DNA of 64,000 nucleotides from Sphingobacterium detergens. GTDB lineage: Bacteria > Bacteroidota > Bacteroidia > Sphingobacteriales > Sphingobacteriaceae. Below the pieces are notes generated by a model that saw only the letters and a program-made list of their open reading frames with translations, did no database searches and was not told the DNA's origin. The stretch covers positions 2,162,500 to 2,226,499 of the forward strand of contig NZ_RAPY01000001.1 of assembly GCF_003610355.1 (NCBI RefSeq), in the 5' to 3' direction. The position numbers were made by a program, and so were the translations under genes. How positions within the stretch are numbered: position 1 is the first letter of the stretch; each line of letters starts with the position of its first letter. Shown one piece after another: positions 45,742 to 54,530 of the stretch.

Positions 45742-45915
45742 TTACCAGTTAATTAAGCGGTTGTCATCATCGGCATTATCCCATGACTCCTGTGGGTCAT
45801 TGCTCGTAGTATTTCCGGGCGCAGCTGAACCAGCAGCGATGCCCTGTTCCAATTCGATTGTTGTCACGTCCATCTTTGGGCTGACATATATTTTTTTTGA
45901 TTGATTTGTTTTCAT
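45742..45915 (-). CDS. Small leader-like protein B (IELEQGIAAGS motif)
   Basis: 57 residues. MKTNQSKKIYVSPKMDV is followed by TIELEQGIAAGSAAPG and an acidic tail (PQESWDNADDDNRLINW). It shares the central block with the small proteins at 36032-36193 and 48144-48338. Unlike those, it lies after its fimbrillin-like gene (51 bp downstream, same strand). The shared terminator suggests co-transcription. Confidence 0.7.
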   Translation of the reverse strand: MKTNQSKKIYVSPKMDVTTIELEQGIAAGSAAPGNTTSNDPQESWDNADDDNRLINW

Positions 45916-45966
45916 AGCCTATTTTTTATACGCGATTTTCATTTTTTCACCAAACTTCAACGCTCG

Positions 45967-47529
45967 TTATAGTGTACATGCAACTTTCTTGCGACCACTT
46001 CCAGCGCCGACCATTTTGGTTGCTCCCTGAACCACTTGGGTAATTTTGACATTATTGGTAGCGGAGCTCCATGGCACAATATTGAAAGAACCCTGTGTCA
46101 ATACCAAAGGATACAGTTCGCCAGCATTGGCTTTGCTACCATACATAGACACTTCACCTGAACGGCTGATCACCACACGAATAACCGGGTTTGTCGCAGT
46201 ACCGGTCAAGTTGTAGACCTGAGGGACTGTGCCCCCTTCTGTATTGGTCCCACCATAAAGACTTCCGTCCGCAAATTGTACATTCCGGGGTGCGATGGCA
46301 ATTCCACTTTCAAATTGAATTTCCTGTGTTGCCAATTTTGTACCATTGACCTCCATATTAAAGGAGTTGTCCAGCTGTTGAATATCAAATACAAAACCAT
46401 AATCTGCACCTGGTGCCGTAAGGTCTTTGTTCACGACATAGCCTGCCGGCCGAGTCACTCCGTCAACAACAGCGCCGGATCCCGAGGCTGGATAGGTCCA
46501 GTTAAGGTTCGCACCACCCGTTACAGGTTGTGTACAAGTCTTGAAATTTAAGTTAAGATTATAGCGTTGTCCAGGTAGAATCTTCAAACCGGCTACGCCC
46601 ACATTGGACCTTGTCTCGCCATCAATGGTAATGGATCCAAAACTGAATACGCCATTCGTTTCTCCCGGATGGATCAACAAGGTCGGATTGCTTGACACCG
46701 TACGTAAACCTGCGCCCAACGCGGGGAATTGCACCACAGCACTTGTTGTATTGCCGTTATAGACGATGCTACCATCGGCCAATTTTAGATTTGCACTTGG
46801 ATGTGTAGGATCTATTGTTGCCGAAAGTAAGCTTGTGATCGCTCCTGTCATATCAGTTGACATGCTCAGGTTGGTGGTAACTTCACTATACTGGTGTTTC
46901 AATACCACAGCCAAGTTGTTTTCGCCTGACTGAACCGCTAAATCCTTTTTAAAATACATCAGATCCGCACTGATATTGTCCAGGCTGGCATTTGCGATAT
47001 CAGCCTGTGCGGTTACTGCAGGAACAGTTGCGGTACTATTGACCGAATAAGCGACAAAAGTATACGTCTGTCCTGCATCCAATGCGATTGCAGTCGTATT
47101 ATCAACTGTATTGGTATACGTTTTTTCTGTTACATAATCACCGTTCGCATTGTACACCACGATTTTATACTTGATGTTTGCTGCCAATGGTGTTCTTTCT
47201 TCGGTCACCGCAGCGCGGCTTCCGGACGAGGCCCGCAACAGGTTGCCGCTTGTTACGGACGACTCGTTCGTCAAAGTTGCTTCAAAATTACTTGAGCGTG
47301 TCAAAGGGATTACCACCGTCTGAGCCGCCCCAGTGCTATGCCCATCCTTACTTGCTTTCTTAGTTGTCACTACCGGATTCTCTACGCCCAGCAACTGAAT
47401 ATTGACACTAGCCTTGCCACTTGCCGCTACACTGTCTTTGCTTTCCTTACAGGAATACAACGATCCACACACCAAAGCCGATAGAACCAGGGCTCTCCAG
47501 CTTACTTTTGTCTGTGTTTGTAAAATCAT
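45967..47529 (-). CDS. Fimbrillin-like surface lipoprotein 2
   Basis: 520 residues. Lipobox CGSLYSCKESKD. Fimbrillin-type beta-rich domains (IKYKIVVYNANGDYVTEKTY, YTFVAYSVNSTATVPAV, LKHQYSEVTTNLS) resemble the first half of lipoprotein 1. The C-terminus differs: no FISUMP-like end, but a domain with YVVNKDLTAPGADYGFVF and a Lys-rich end (GAGSGRKKVACTL). Probably exported to the cell surface. Long divergent intergenic region with lipoprotein 3's small ORF. Confidence 0.7.
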   Translation of the reverse strand: MILQTQTKVSWRALVLSALVCGSLYSCKESKDSVAASGKASVNIQLLGVENPVVTTKKASKDGHSTGAAQTVVIPLTRSSNFEATLTNESSVTSGNLLRASSGSRAAVTEERTPLAANIKYKIVVYNANGDYVTEKTYTNTVDNTTAIALDAGQTYTFVAYSVNSTATVPAVTAQADIANASLDNISADLMYFKKDLAVQSGENNLAVVLKHQYSEVTTNLSMSTDMTGAITSLLSATIDPTHPSANLKLADGSIVYNGNTTSAVVQFPALGAGLRTVSSNPTLLIHPGETNGVFSFGSITIDGETRSNVGVAGLKILPGQRYNLNLNFKTCTQPVTGGANLNWTYPASGSGAVVDGVTRPAGYVVNKDLTAPGADYGFVFDIQQLDNSFNMEVNGTKLATQEIQFESGIAIAPRNVQFADGSLYGGTNTEGGTVPQVYNLTGTATNPVIRVVISRSGEVSMYGSKANAGELYPLVLTQGSFNIVPWSSATNNVKITQVVQGATKMVGAGSGRKKVACTL

Positions 47530-48143
47530 TTTTTTAATTGTTTTTGATGATTAATAAACATTTTAATTAATTCGTTGCAAATATTGATAAATTTTCTCGT
47601 AAAGAAACAACAAACAGCTATCACACAGATATCACATATTAAAGCGCATTCCAAATGACCTGATATATCAAAACATGAAATATATTATCATTTTAAAAAA
47701 ATAACACCACAATACACAAGATTACAGCTCATAAAGACAGTTTATTTTGGCCAATAATTTTAACAAAAATCAAAAACATCCGATAAAATATTGTTTATCA
47801 GAAAATTAATAAACAAGTGAAATATGCGTGATATTCTTGTGATACATGTGTAGTATGTTCATTTTTTTATTCTCAATTATCTTTGAAGTAACAATTAGGA
47901 GCTATTGCAATACACCAAGCTATATGTCCCGAAAAGAGAAATCATTGTTCGGCTAATTATTTAAATGAAGAGAAATCATATCGACATCACTAACATATCA
48001 AATCGATAAGACAAATGATACTTGCAGTTGAAATCCGAACACACAAAAGGCATTTATTAGCTAGATGGCATTGCTTTTATCCATGATTAAAGATTACAGC
48101 AGGAATAATAAATGTTAAGCATAAACCAAATAATAAAATACAC
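47530..48143. other. Divergent promoter region between fimbrillin-like loci 2 and 3
   Basis: About 610 bp, very AT-rich. It must hold promoters for both directions. A minus-strand ATATTTG near 47578 could be a -7 box for lipoprotein 2, but the -33 spacing is poor. No ORF is supported. Confidence 0.4.
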
Positions 48144-48338
48144 ATGAAAAAGAGAACTGAAAAAATGACTTACGTGAAACCCGTAATCGAGCAGTTACAG
48201 GTGGAAATGGAAGAAGGAGTTGCTGCTGGATCGGTAGGATCAGCTCAGCCTGGTGGCGGAAGCGGCGTAACCGAAACGGACTGGAATAACGGAGGAACGG
48301 AAACCAAAGATCCGAATGGCGGAGAATGGTGGAACTAG
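48144..48338 (+). CDS. Small leader-like protein C (VEMEEGVAAGS motif)
   Basis: 64 residues. MKKRTEKMTYVKPVIEQL is followed by QVEMEEGVAAGSVGS, a Gly-rich stretch, and a Trp/Asn/acidic tail (TETDWNNGG ... GGEWWN). It shares the central block with the proteins at 36032 and 45742. It lies 37 bp before lipoprotein 3 in the same direction; a longer lipoprotein frame overlaps its end but is not the likely start. Confidence 0.7.
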   Translation: MKKRTEKMTYVKPVIEQLQVEMEEGVAAGSVGSAQPGGGSGVTETDWNNGGTETKDPNGGEWWN

Positions 48339-48375
48339 CAACAATTTTGGCTTTAATTATGAAGATGACAACATT

Positions 48376-50133
48376 ATGAAGAAAACAATAATTCAACTAA
48401 CGAAAATTAAAATTTCCCTGATCATTCTTTTGCTGGCCGCTGCCTCCTGTAGTAAGGAGAAAGGTGAACATATTGCTGAAGCAAATCGTGGTGGTGTAAA
48501 ACTGGCTCTAACAGAAGCCCAATTTAGTGGAGATGACATTACTACAGCGAAAGCATCCACAAAGGCCAGCGCGACTCAACCCTTAGCGTTAACACAGGAA
48601 GTTCAGGCCGGACCATTTACGGTTACAGCAGAACTAACAGAAAATACAGCAGCTGGTACCGGGCTTAAAGCATCCACTGGCAAAAAGGCCGCATCGAAGT
48701 TGCTGTCTCTGCGCGGTGCGGTAAGCTATCGGGTAGTAGCCTATGAAACGGATGGTACTTATGTCGATCAGGCTGTCGGTGACGCTGCGGATTCAACCCA
48801 GGTATTTTTTGGCGATAAATTGATCGCAGGTCATAAATATACCTTTGTGGTCTATTCATTGGGCTCTACGACTGTCGCTCCGCCGGTTGCACCAACAACA
48901 AACCTTTATACAGCAGGTGCCGTTAATTTCGCTTTTACCAGCTTTGGAGAGAATGGCGGCGACCTGATGTACGTCATCGAAAAAGATGTCACCATCCTGG
49001 GCAACAATACACCGACTCCATTGACGGCGCCATTGCAGCATCTGTTTACCCGTGTCACGCTGCAAGTCGACAACAGTGATGCGACAGGAACTTTTGGTAC
49101 CGCGAACTATAAAAAGGGTGGCTATCTTTCAGAAGTTCCCGTACAGGCAGATTGGGTTTCAGCTTTTGCTAACGCCACTGTTGACCTGAGCACCGGTGCA
49201 ACTGTATCCTCTACCAATGTGACGAATGTTCCCCCGGTTTCCAACCTCAATGCGACTGGCCAGACCTTTATCGTCAACCAGAATCAGTCGTCTACTTTTT
49301 CGATTGCCTTAACGATACCAAGCGGCCAGATCAAAATTGGTCATGATGTCAATGCACAAGCGGTCAACTTTAATTTCTCCAATGCGAGCTTAGGTTTAAA
49401 ACCGGGGTTTTCTTATACGATGAAATTACGTTTTAACAGCGACCGTTATGTCAATGCATTAAATGTCACCAGAACCACTTCTGATGCCGATGCACGCTAT
49501 GCAGTCATTGCTGGTCACCGCTGGAACCGTTACAACCTTGGTGTAACAAATGTTAACCCTGCAAGCAATAATCCAGATGCCAATCCTTCGGTACAGGCGC
49601 TATATGGCAATTATTACCAATGGGGCCGTCAATTGCCTGTAGCAAATGCTTACAGCGGTGATGGGGCAATTGCTGGATGGAATACAACACCTGCTGCAGA
49701 TGGGTCCTGGAATAACGGTACCGCGACAGCACCGGTAAAAGCAGCATTGGATCCTTGTGGCACGGGTGACCGAATCCCTAGTCCAGCTGAATACACCCGT
49801 TTGGGCACGAATACCCGCCACAGCGCCATTGGTACCTGGATTCCGTTTGCGGGAAATGGAACAGGACCTGGATTATCAGACTTTACCGCCGCACATATTA
49901 TGACCAGTAAAAAGAGCAGCGATATTAAATTAAGTTTTCCAGCGGCAGGTCACAGAAGTTCGGTAAACGGAGTGCAGGTTATTCGACAAAGCTCTGCCAT
50001 TTATTGGTTAAATATGGCAGTAGGCGGTAATGATAGAGCATTGCAGGGCCGTGGATTTGAAAACGGTGGTTGGGATACATCCAATTATTTCAAAGTTGCT
50101 GGCTACCCCGTACGTTGTATCCAGGATAAATAG
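48376..50133 (+). CDS. Fimbrillin-like surface lipoprotein 3 with FISUMP-type end
   Basis: 585 residues from the Met of MKKTIIQLTKIKISLIILL. The frame is open to 48316 but that would overlap the small ORF and bury the signal peptide. Lipobox LAAASCSKEK. Fimbrillin-type domain (VSYRVVAYETDGTYVDQA, YTFVVYSLGSTTVAPP, LTAPLQHLFTRVTLQ) then a C-terminal FISUMP-like domain (LYGNYYQWGRQLPV, DPCGTGDRIPSPAEYTRL, GYPVRCIQDK). Likely a surface adhesin or pilus-associated lipoprotein. Confidence 0.75.
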   Translation: MKKTIIQLTKIKISLIILLLAAASCSKEKGEHIAEANRGGVKLALTEAQFSGDDITTAKASTKASATQPLALTQEVQAGPFTVTAELTENTAAGTGLKASTGKKAASKLLSLRGAVSYRVVAYETDGTYVDQAVGDAADSTQVFFGDKLIAGHKYTFVVYSLGSTTVAPPVAPTTNLYTAGAVNFAFTSFGENGGDLMYVIEKDVTILGNNTPTPLTAPLQHLFTRVTLQVDNSDATGTFGTANYKKGGYLSEVPVQADWVSAFANATVDLSTGATVSSTNVTNVPPVSNLNATGQTFIVNQNQSSTFSIALTIPSGQIKIGHDVNAQAVNFNFSNASLGLKPGFSYTMKLRFNSDRYVNALNVTRTTSDADARYAVIAGHRWNRYNLGVTNVNPASNNPDANPSVQALYGNYYQWGRQLPVANAYSGDGAIAGWNTTPAADGSWNNGTATAPVKAALDPCGTGDRIPSPAEYTRLGTNTRHSAIGTWIPFAGNGTGPGLSDFTAAHIMTSKKSSDIKLSFPAAGHRSSVNGVQVIRQSSAIYWLNMAVGGNDRALQGRGFENGGWDTSNYFKVAGYPVRCIQDK

Positions 50134-50214
50134 CAGACTTATACTTTTATTTTATAGTTTTCATAATTATCCCTACTAATTTAACAGCACCTATTGGAAG
50201 CAATAGGAATCGAA

Positions 50215-50249
50215 AGCTCGGCATGGTTTACCCATCGCCGGGCTTTTTC
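50215..50249 (+). terminator. Terminator after fimbrillin-like gene 3
   Basis: AGCTCGGC pairs with GCCGGGCT (one wobble), with an inner ATGG/CCAT pair, followed by TTTTT. Confidence 0.7.
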
Positions 50250-50362
50250 TCCTACCTATTACTCTCCCAGTAGCCTGATAATATCAGGAGGAACCGCTGG
50301 TCCCCAGGTAGAGGGCGGAGCGCATGATATAAAAAATACAATTCACCTTATGATAATAAGCT

Positions 50363-50743
50363 ATGAAATCAGAAAGCCGCGCTGCACAGATCACAACTCA
50401 ATATTTATTATTTTTGGATCGGCACATTGACGATGTGATACAAGGGCGTACGATAGAATTTATGGCGATCGACGCGATCGCAAGTGAGCTGGCAATTACA
50501 GCCAAACATCTGAGTTATACCATCCAAAGAGAAAAAGGAAATCATCCCGGTTATTTCTACAACCAAAAAATTATAGCAAAGGCAAAAGATCTTCTGATCA
50601 ACTCATCGCTCTCCATAGCAAAAATTGCATTTCTGTTCACTTACGACGCGTCAAACTTTTCAAAATTCTTTAAAAAAGCGACCGGGGAGACACCTGGGAG
50701 TTTCAGAAAAAGTCTTCATTGCGCAACTATATTGGAGAAATAG
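50363..50743 (+). CDS. AraC-type HTH protein without effector domain
   Basis: 126 residues. Only the double HTH of AraC proteins is present (IDAIASELAITAKHLSYTI, LSIAKIAFLFTYDASNFSKF, ATGETPGSFRKSL). The N-terminal cupin or other sensor domain is missing. Either a minimal regulator or a truncated gene. It is on the same strand, about 230 bp after lipoprotein 3. Confidence 0.75.
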   Translation: MKSESRAAQITTQYLLFLDRHIDDVIQGRTIEFMAIDAIASELAITAKHLSYTIQREKGNHPGYFYNQKIIAKAKDLLINSSLSIAKIAFLFTYDASNFSKFFKKATGETPGSFRKSLHCATILEK

Positions 50744-51291
50744 CCACTGCATTTCTGTCATGCGGTTCTATTTGGCATAGAATGTGCTTTACTTTAAATT
50801 CATAATTTAGGTTTATAATTGGTTAGTTTAAAACGCTTGCATCTCCCCGGTTCAAGCGTTTTTTTATTGGCTACGCCATTTCCAAAAGTATTGATACTAT
50901 CCTTATTAATCATGCTTGCCCTGCTTAGTAGCCCTTTGCTATATTCTGGTTCAACACTAACTACCCTTATATAATTCACTTTCTATTTTCTGCTTACAGA
51001 TACGATCAATATCCGGTATGGAGTACACAAAACAATGTGAATCGTGACCAGCATCTGGCTTTTTAAAACAATTACTAATACCGAATTTGAGCAATTCATC
51101 CCATCACATTAAACAATTTTAAAAGTTTTCTAACAAAATTTAAAAGCTCTTTCGTAACGTTTGGGCTAAATTTACCTGCTAAACAAATACAGCGAAAATG
51201 ATAAGATTACCCAATTAACATGAAAAAGAAATCTGGTAATTCCAGCCGTATAAAATAGAGTATAATTGAAACCCAAACTATCCAATAAATT
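50744..51291. other. Intergenic region before heparinase III
   Basis: About 550 bp with one terminator (next entry). The last 250 bp, AT-rich, must hold the heparinase promoter. No gene seen. Confidence 0.5.
50831..50868 (+). terminator. Rho-independent terminator after the AraC-type gene
   Basis: AAACGCTTG pairs with CAAGCGTTT across a 13-base loop, followed by a T-run. Confidence 0.85.
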
Positions 51292-53280
51292 ATGATAAGC
51301 TTTAAAAAGAAATTACGTTATTTCTGTCTCCTTTTGTGTATGTTCTATATGGAGTTGGGAACAGCACAGCAAAAAATAGATCAATCCAGCTTTCAAAATA
51401 TCGACCTCGATTACCCAGGATTAGAAGCTGTAAAACATGCCGTTATTCAACACAAATTTGATGCTGCGGCGACCCTGTTATTAAAGTACTATAAGACAAA
51501 ACTCGGCATCAACAAACCCGATTTTAGCAATATGGAAGCCGCTGTCGATACACTGGGTCCACTTAGCGCTACAATGCGCGAAACGGCAGAACATGCCCTC
51601 AGACATCATTTTAAAACGCAGGAAAGTTACGGTTTTTTTGATTTTGGACAGGATATCAATTGGCAATTATGGCCAGTCAAGGACAATGAAGTTCGCTGGC
51701 AGTTACATCGTGTTAAATGGTGGCTACCGATGGCGCTCGTCTACCGCAAGACCAAAGATGAAAAGTATGCCAAAGAGTGGATGTATCAATTTGATGATTG
51801 GGCAAAAAAGAATCCTTTGGGATTATCAGCCGATAATGACCGATTTGCATGGCGGCCGTTGGAAGTTTCGGATCGTATCCAAAGCTTGGTCCCGATTATC
51901 AGTATCTTCATTCAATCCCCCAATTTTACACCTGAATTCCTTATGCGTGTATTAAAAAGCTACCATCAACAGGCCGACTATTTACCAAACCATTATGCTC
52001 AGGAGGGCAATCATCGGCTATTCGAAGCCCAACGTGTCCTTTTCGCAGGCGGTTCATTTCCTGAATTGAAAAATGCCAGTAGTTGGCGAGAAAGTGGTAT
52101 TGAGGTGCTAAATGCTGAAATAAAAAAACAAGTCTATCCTGATGGAGTTCAATTTGAGCTCTCCCCGGTATATCATGCGGCGTCCATCGATATATTTACC
52201 AAAGCCTACCGAAGTGCACAAAATTTTGGCCTCGAACATGAATTCCCCGCTAGTTATAAAAATACAATTGAAAAAATGGTGATGGCCTTTATCAACATCA
52301 CCTTTCCAAATTATAATCAGCCCATGTTTGGCGACTCTTGGGTCAGAAAAAAAGAGTTTAAACTCAAACAATTTTCTTCCTGGGCCCAGTTATTTCCAGA
52401 AAACCCTTTTATCCAATATTTTGCTAGCGACGCTAAAGAAGGGAAAGTCCCCAATTGGCTTTCCAACGCCTCGCGTAACGCTGGATTTTATACCTTTAGA
52501 AACGGGTGGACAAACGCTTCAACCATCCTCATACTAAAGGCAAGTCCTCCAGGAGAATTTCATGCCCAGCCAGACAATGGGACTTTCGAGCTATGGGCCA
52601 ATGGACGCAACTTTACACCAGATGCCGGCTGTTTTGTCTACAGTGGAGATGCGAAAATCATGGCGAAAAGAGACTGGTTTCGACAAACATGTGTACACAG
52701 TACCCTCACACTTGACAATGAAAACATGGTCATCACCAAAGCGCAACAAAACAAATGGATAACAAGCGATGACTTAACCGTATTAACCTATACAAACCCA
52801 AGTTATAGCCAGCTGAATCATCAGCGCACCGTACTTTTTGTAGACCAGAAATACTTTATTATTATCGATAAGGCCATCGGAAGCGCAGCAGGAAAATTAG
52901 GGATCCATTATCAGCTTAAAGAGGGGAGTACACCAGACTGCAACAAGGAAAAAAACACGGTCCATACGACTTACGCAGATGGCAATAATCTCCTTGTACA
53001 ATGTTTTAATCCAAAGGTCAATCTCAAACCGGAAGAGGGGAAAGTGTCCTATAGCTATGGGGAAGAAATCGATCGCCCTGCATTTGTATTTGAAAAGGAT
53101 AAAGACAGTAAAGAAGATGTGAGCACATTCGTGAGCATATTATATCCTTATCAGGGAAGTCAGGTGCCTAAAATTTTACTATCCGAAAACAAAGGCAATA
53201 ATTATAAAAAAGGCACTCTGGACCTAAATCTCAGCATTAATGGCAGGACCAAGTCATTAAAAGTGAATATAAATCCGTAG
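51292..53280 (+). CDS. hepC: Heparinase III-type lyase (PL12 family)
   Basis: 662 residues with signal peptide (RYFCLLLCMFYMELGTAQQ). Alpha/alpha-toroid N-domain (about 25-380) and C-terminal beta-sandwich. The catalytic residues described for Pedobacter heparinase III, as I recall Asn240, Tyr294 and His424, fall on exactly these numbers here: EGNHRLFEAQ (Asn240), LSPVYHAAS (Tyr294), PGEFHAQPDNGT (His424). It cleaves glucosaminyl-uronic acid bonds in heparan sulfate by beta-elimination in the periplasm. It faces the minus-strand SusCD/sulfatase/lyase cluster and is likely under the same LacI control. Confidence 0.88.
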   Translation: MISFKKKLRYFCLLLCMFYMELGTAQQKIDQSSFQNIDLDYPGLEAVKHAVIQHKFDAAATLLLKYYKTKLGINKPDFSNMEAAVDTLGPLSATMRETAEHALRHHFKTQESYGFFDFGQDINWQLWPVKDNEVRWQLHRVKWWLPMALVYRKTKDEKYAKEWMYQFDDWAKKNPLGLSADNDRFAWRPLEVSDRIQSLVPIISIFIQSPNFTPEFLMRVLKSYHQQADYLPNHYAQEGNHRLFEAQRVLFAGGSFPELKNASSWRESGIEVLNAEIKKQVYPDGVQFELSPVYHAASIDIFTKAYRSAQNFGLEHEFPASYKNTIEKMVMAFINITFPNYNQPMFGDSWVRKKEFKLKQFSSWAQLFPENPFIQYFASDAKEGKVPNWLSNASRNAGFYTFRNGWTNASTILILKASPPGEFHAQPDNGTFELWANGRNFTPDAGCFVYSGDAKIMAKRDWFRQTCVHSTLTLDNENMVITKAQQNKWITSDDLTVLTYTNPSYSQLNHQRTVLFVDQKYFIIIDKAIGSAAGKLGIHYQLKEGSTPDCNKEKNTVHTTYADGNNLLVQCFNPKVNLKPEEGKVSYSYGEEIDRPAFVFEKDKDSKEDVSTFVSILYPYQGSQVPKILLSENKGNNYKKGTLDLNLSINGRTKSLKVNINP

Positions 53281-53302
53281 ATATTAACACAAAAGGTACA
53301 TT

Positions 53303-53358
53303 AAAATCCTCCGTAAAAAAGAGACCAATATAGGTTTCTTTTCTACGGAGGATTTTAA
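53303..53358. terminator. Bidirectional terminator between hepC and the LacI gene
   Basis: AAAATCCTCCGTA pairs with TACGGAGGATTTT; the stem can extend through AAAAGA/TTCTTTT. T/A-rich on both strands. Confidence 0.85.
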
Positions 53359-53383
53359 TATTACTGTCCTAACTACAATATTA

Positions 53384-54400
53384 CTAGCGGGAATAAGGAA
53401 TAATGTCCAAAAAATCCGTATTATATTCCGGGTTGATATGCAGTTTTTTACATCTAATCAATTCCAATATTGTTTCATAACATCTTATGGCCATTTGTCG
53501 TGAAGGCTGCGTAAATATCGTCCATGTAGGATTAAGTATCCTCACATAGACCGTATTTGAAAATCCGATAACCTGGACACCTTCAGCAATTATTCCTTCA
53601 TATGTTAAAAGTAATGGTAAAACTTTTGTTGTTAATGTATCTGTCGTTGCTATAATACCATCATATTGCCTTCCTCCCTCCTGCTCTTCCAGTAGCCTAC
53701 CAAGTTGCTTTTTAAGATCTTCATTGGGATGACTGTATTCAATTTCAAGAACGGACCAGTTATAGACCAGCTTTTCTTTGCAAAAAAAAGCTTTTTTTAT
53801 ACCTAAAATTCGTGCATCATTATCACCAATACCTTTACAACAGACCAACAAAATATTCCGACAACCCTGTTTCAACAATTTATCAGCTGCAATGAAGATT
53901 TCCCTTTTGTGTTGTACGCCAATCTTACTTGCTTCCAATTGATGATTGGTTCGATCAAAAATCACCACCGGACAGATCTGTTTTTGAATATAGCCCAGTT
54001 TCGAACAGTTAGAATTATCGTGCACTGGTGAAATAACAATGGCTGCCACACGATTTTGTATGGCTATATCCAAGGCCTCGGATTCTTTAGATGGGCTATT
54101 AAATGTCTGAAAAAGAATAACATTATAGTTCGTCTCTGAAAATAACATAGTGATTTCTTCAAAAAAATCAATGAAGAAAGGGCTTGACAAAAATGGGACA
54201 ACAACAGCGATCGAATTGGAAACACCCGATTTTAGTGCTTTTGCAGCCAGGTTGGGAATATAATTGACCGATGCGGCATAATCTTTCACCAATGTTTTGG
54301 TCTTGGCACTGATTTGATAGTTATCATTTAATGATCTCGATACTGTAGAAAAAGACAAGTTTAATGCTCTGGCAATTTCCTTTATCGTAACATGTTGCAT
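53384..54400 (-). CDS. LacI-family transcriptional regulator
   Basis: 338 residues. N-terminal HTH (TIKEIARALNLSFSTVSRSL) with hinge (AAKALKSGVSNSIAVVVPF), then a periplasmic-binding-like ligand domain to the end (SSPFFIDFFEEITMLF, GIIATTDTLTTKVLPLLL). It lies 130 bp after the lyase gene of the PUL, same strand, and converges with hepC. It probably represses or activates the PUL in response to a sugar or oligosaccharide. Confidence 0.92.
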   Translation of the reverse strand: MQHVTIKEIARALNLSFSTVSRSLNDNYQISAKTKTLVKDYAASVNYIPNLAAKALKSGVSNSIAVVVPFLSSPFFIDFFEEITMLFSETNYNVILFQTFNSPSKESEALDIAIQNRVAAIVISPVHDNSNCSKLGYIQKQICPVVIFDRTNHQLEASKIGVQHKREIFIAADKLLKQGCRNILLVCCKGIGDNDARILGIKKAFFCKEKLVYNWSVLEIEYSHPNEDLKKQLGRLLEEQEGGRQYDGIIATTDTLTTKVLPLLLTYEGIIAEGVQVIGFSNTVYVRILNPTWTIFTQPSRQMAIRCYETILELIRCKKLHINPEYNTDFLDIIPYSR

Positions 54401-54530
54401 ACTGAATTCGTTTTAATTCACAAATAACCAATGCACAAAGGTCAGTCCCATTAGAACCGCGTTGATTTTAATCAGGAAAGACCTTTTATGCAATTGATAA
54501 CCAAAATGAAAATTTTCTATATTGGAACGG

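Noticed and set aside
36032..48338. Calling the three small ORFs RiPP precursors
   Set aside because: The leader-like motif is suggestive, but no radical SAM, lanthionine synthase, protease or exporter gene accompanies them in this window.
50363..50743. Full-length AraC regulator with an upstream sensor domain
   Set aside because: No frame upstream encodes a cupin or other sensor; the preceding DNA holds a terminator.
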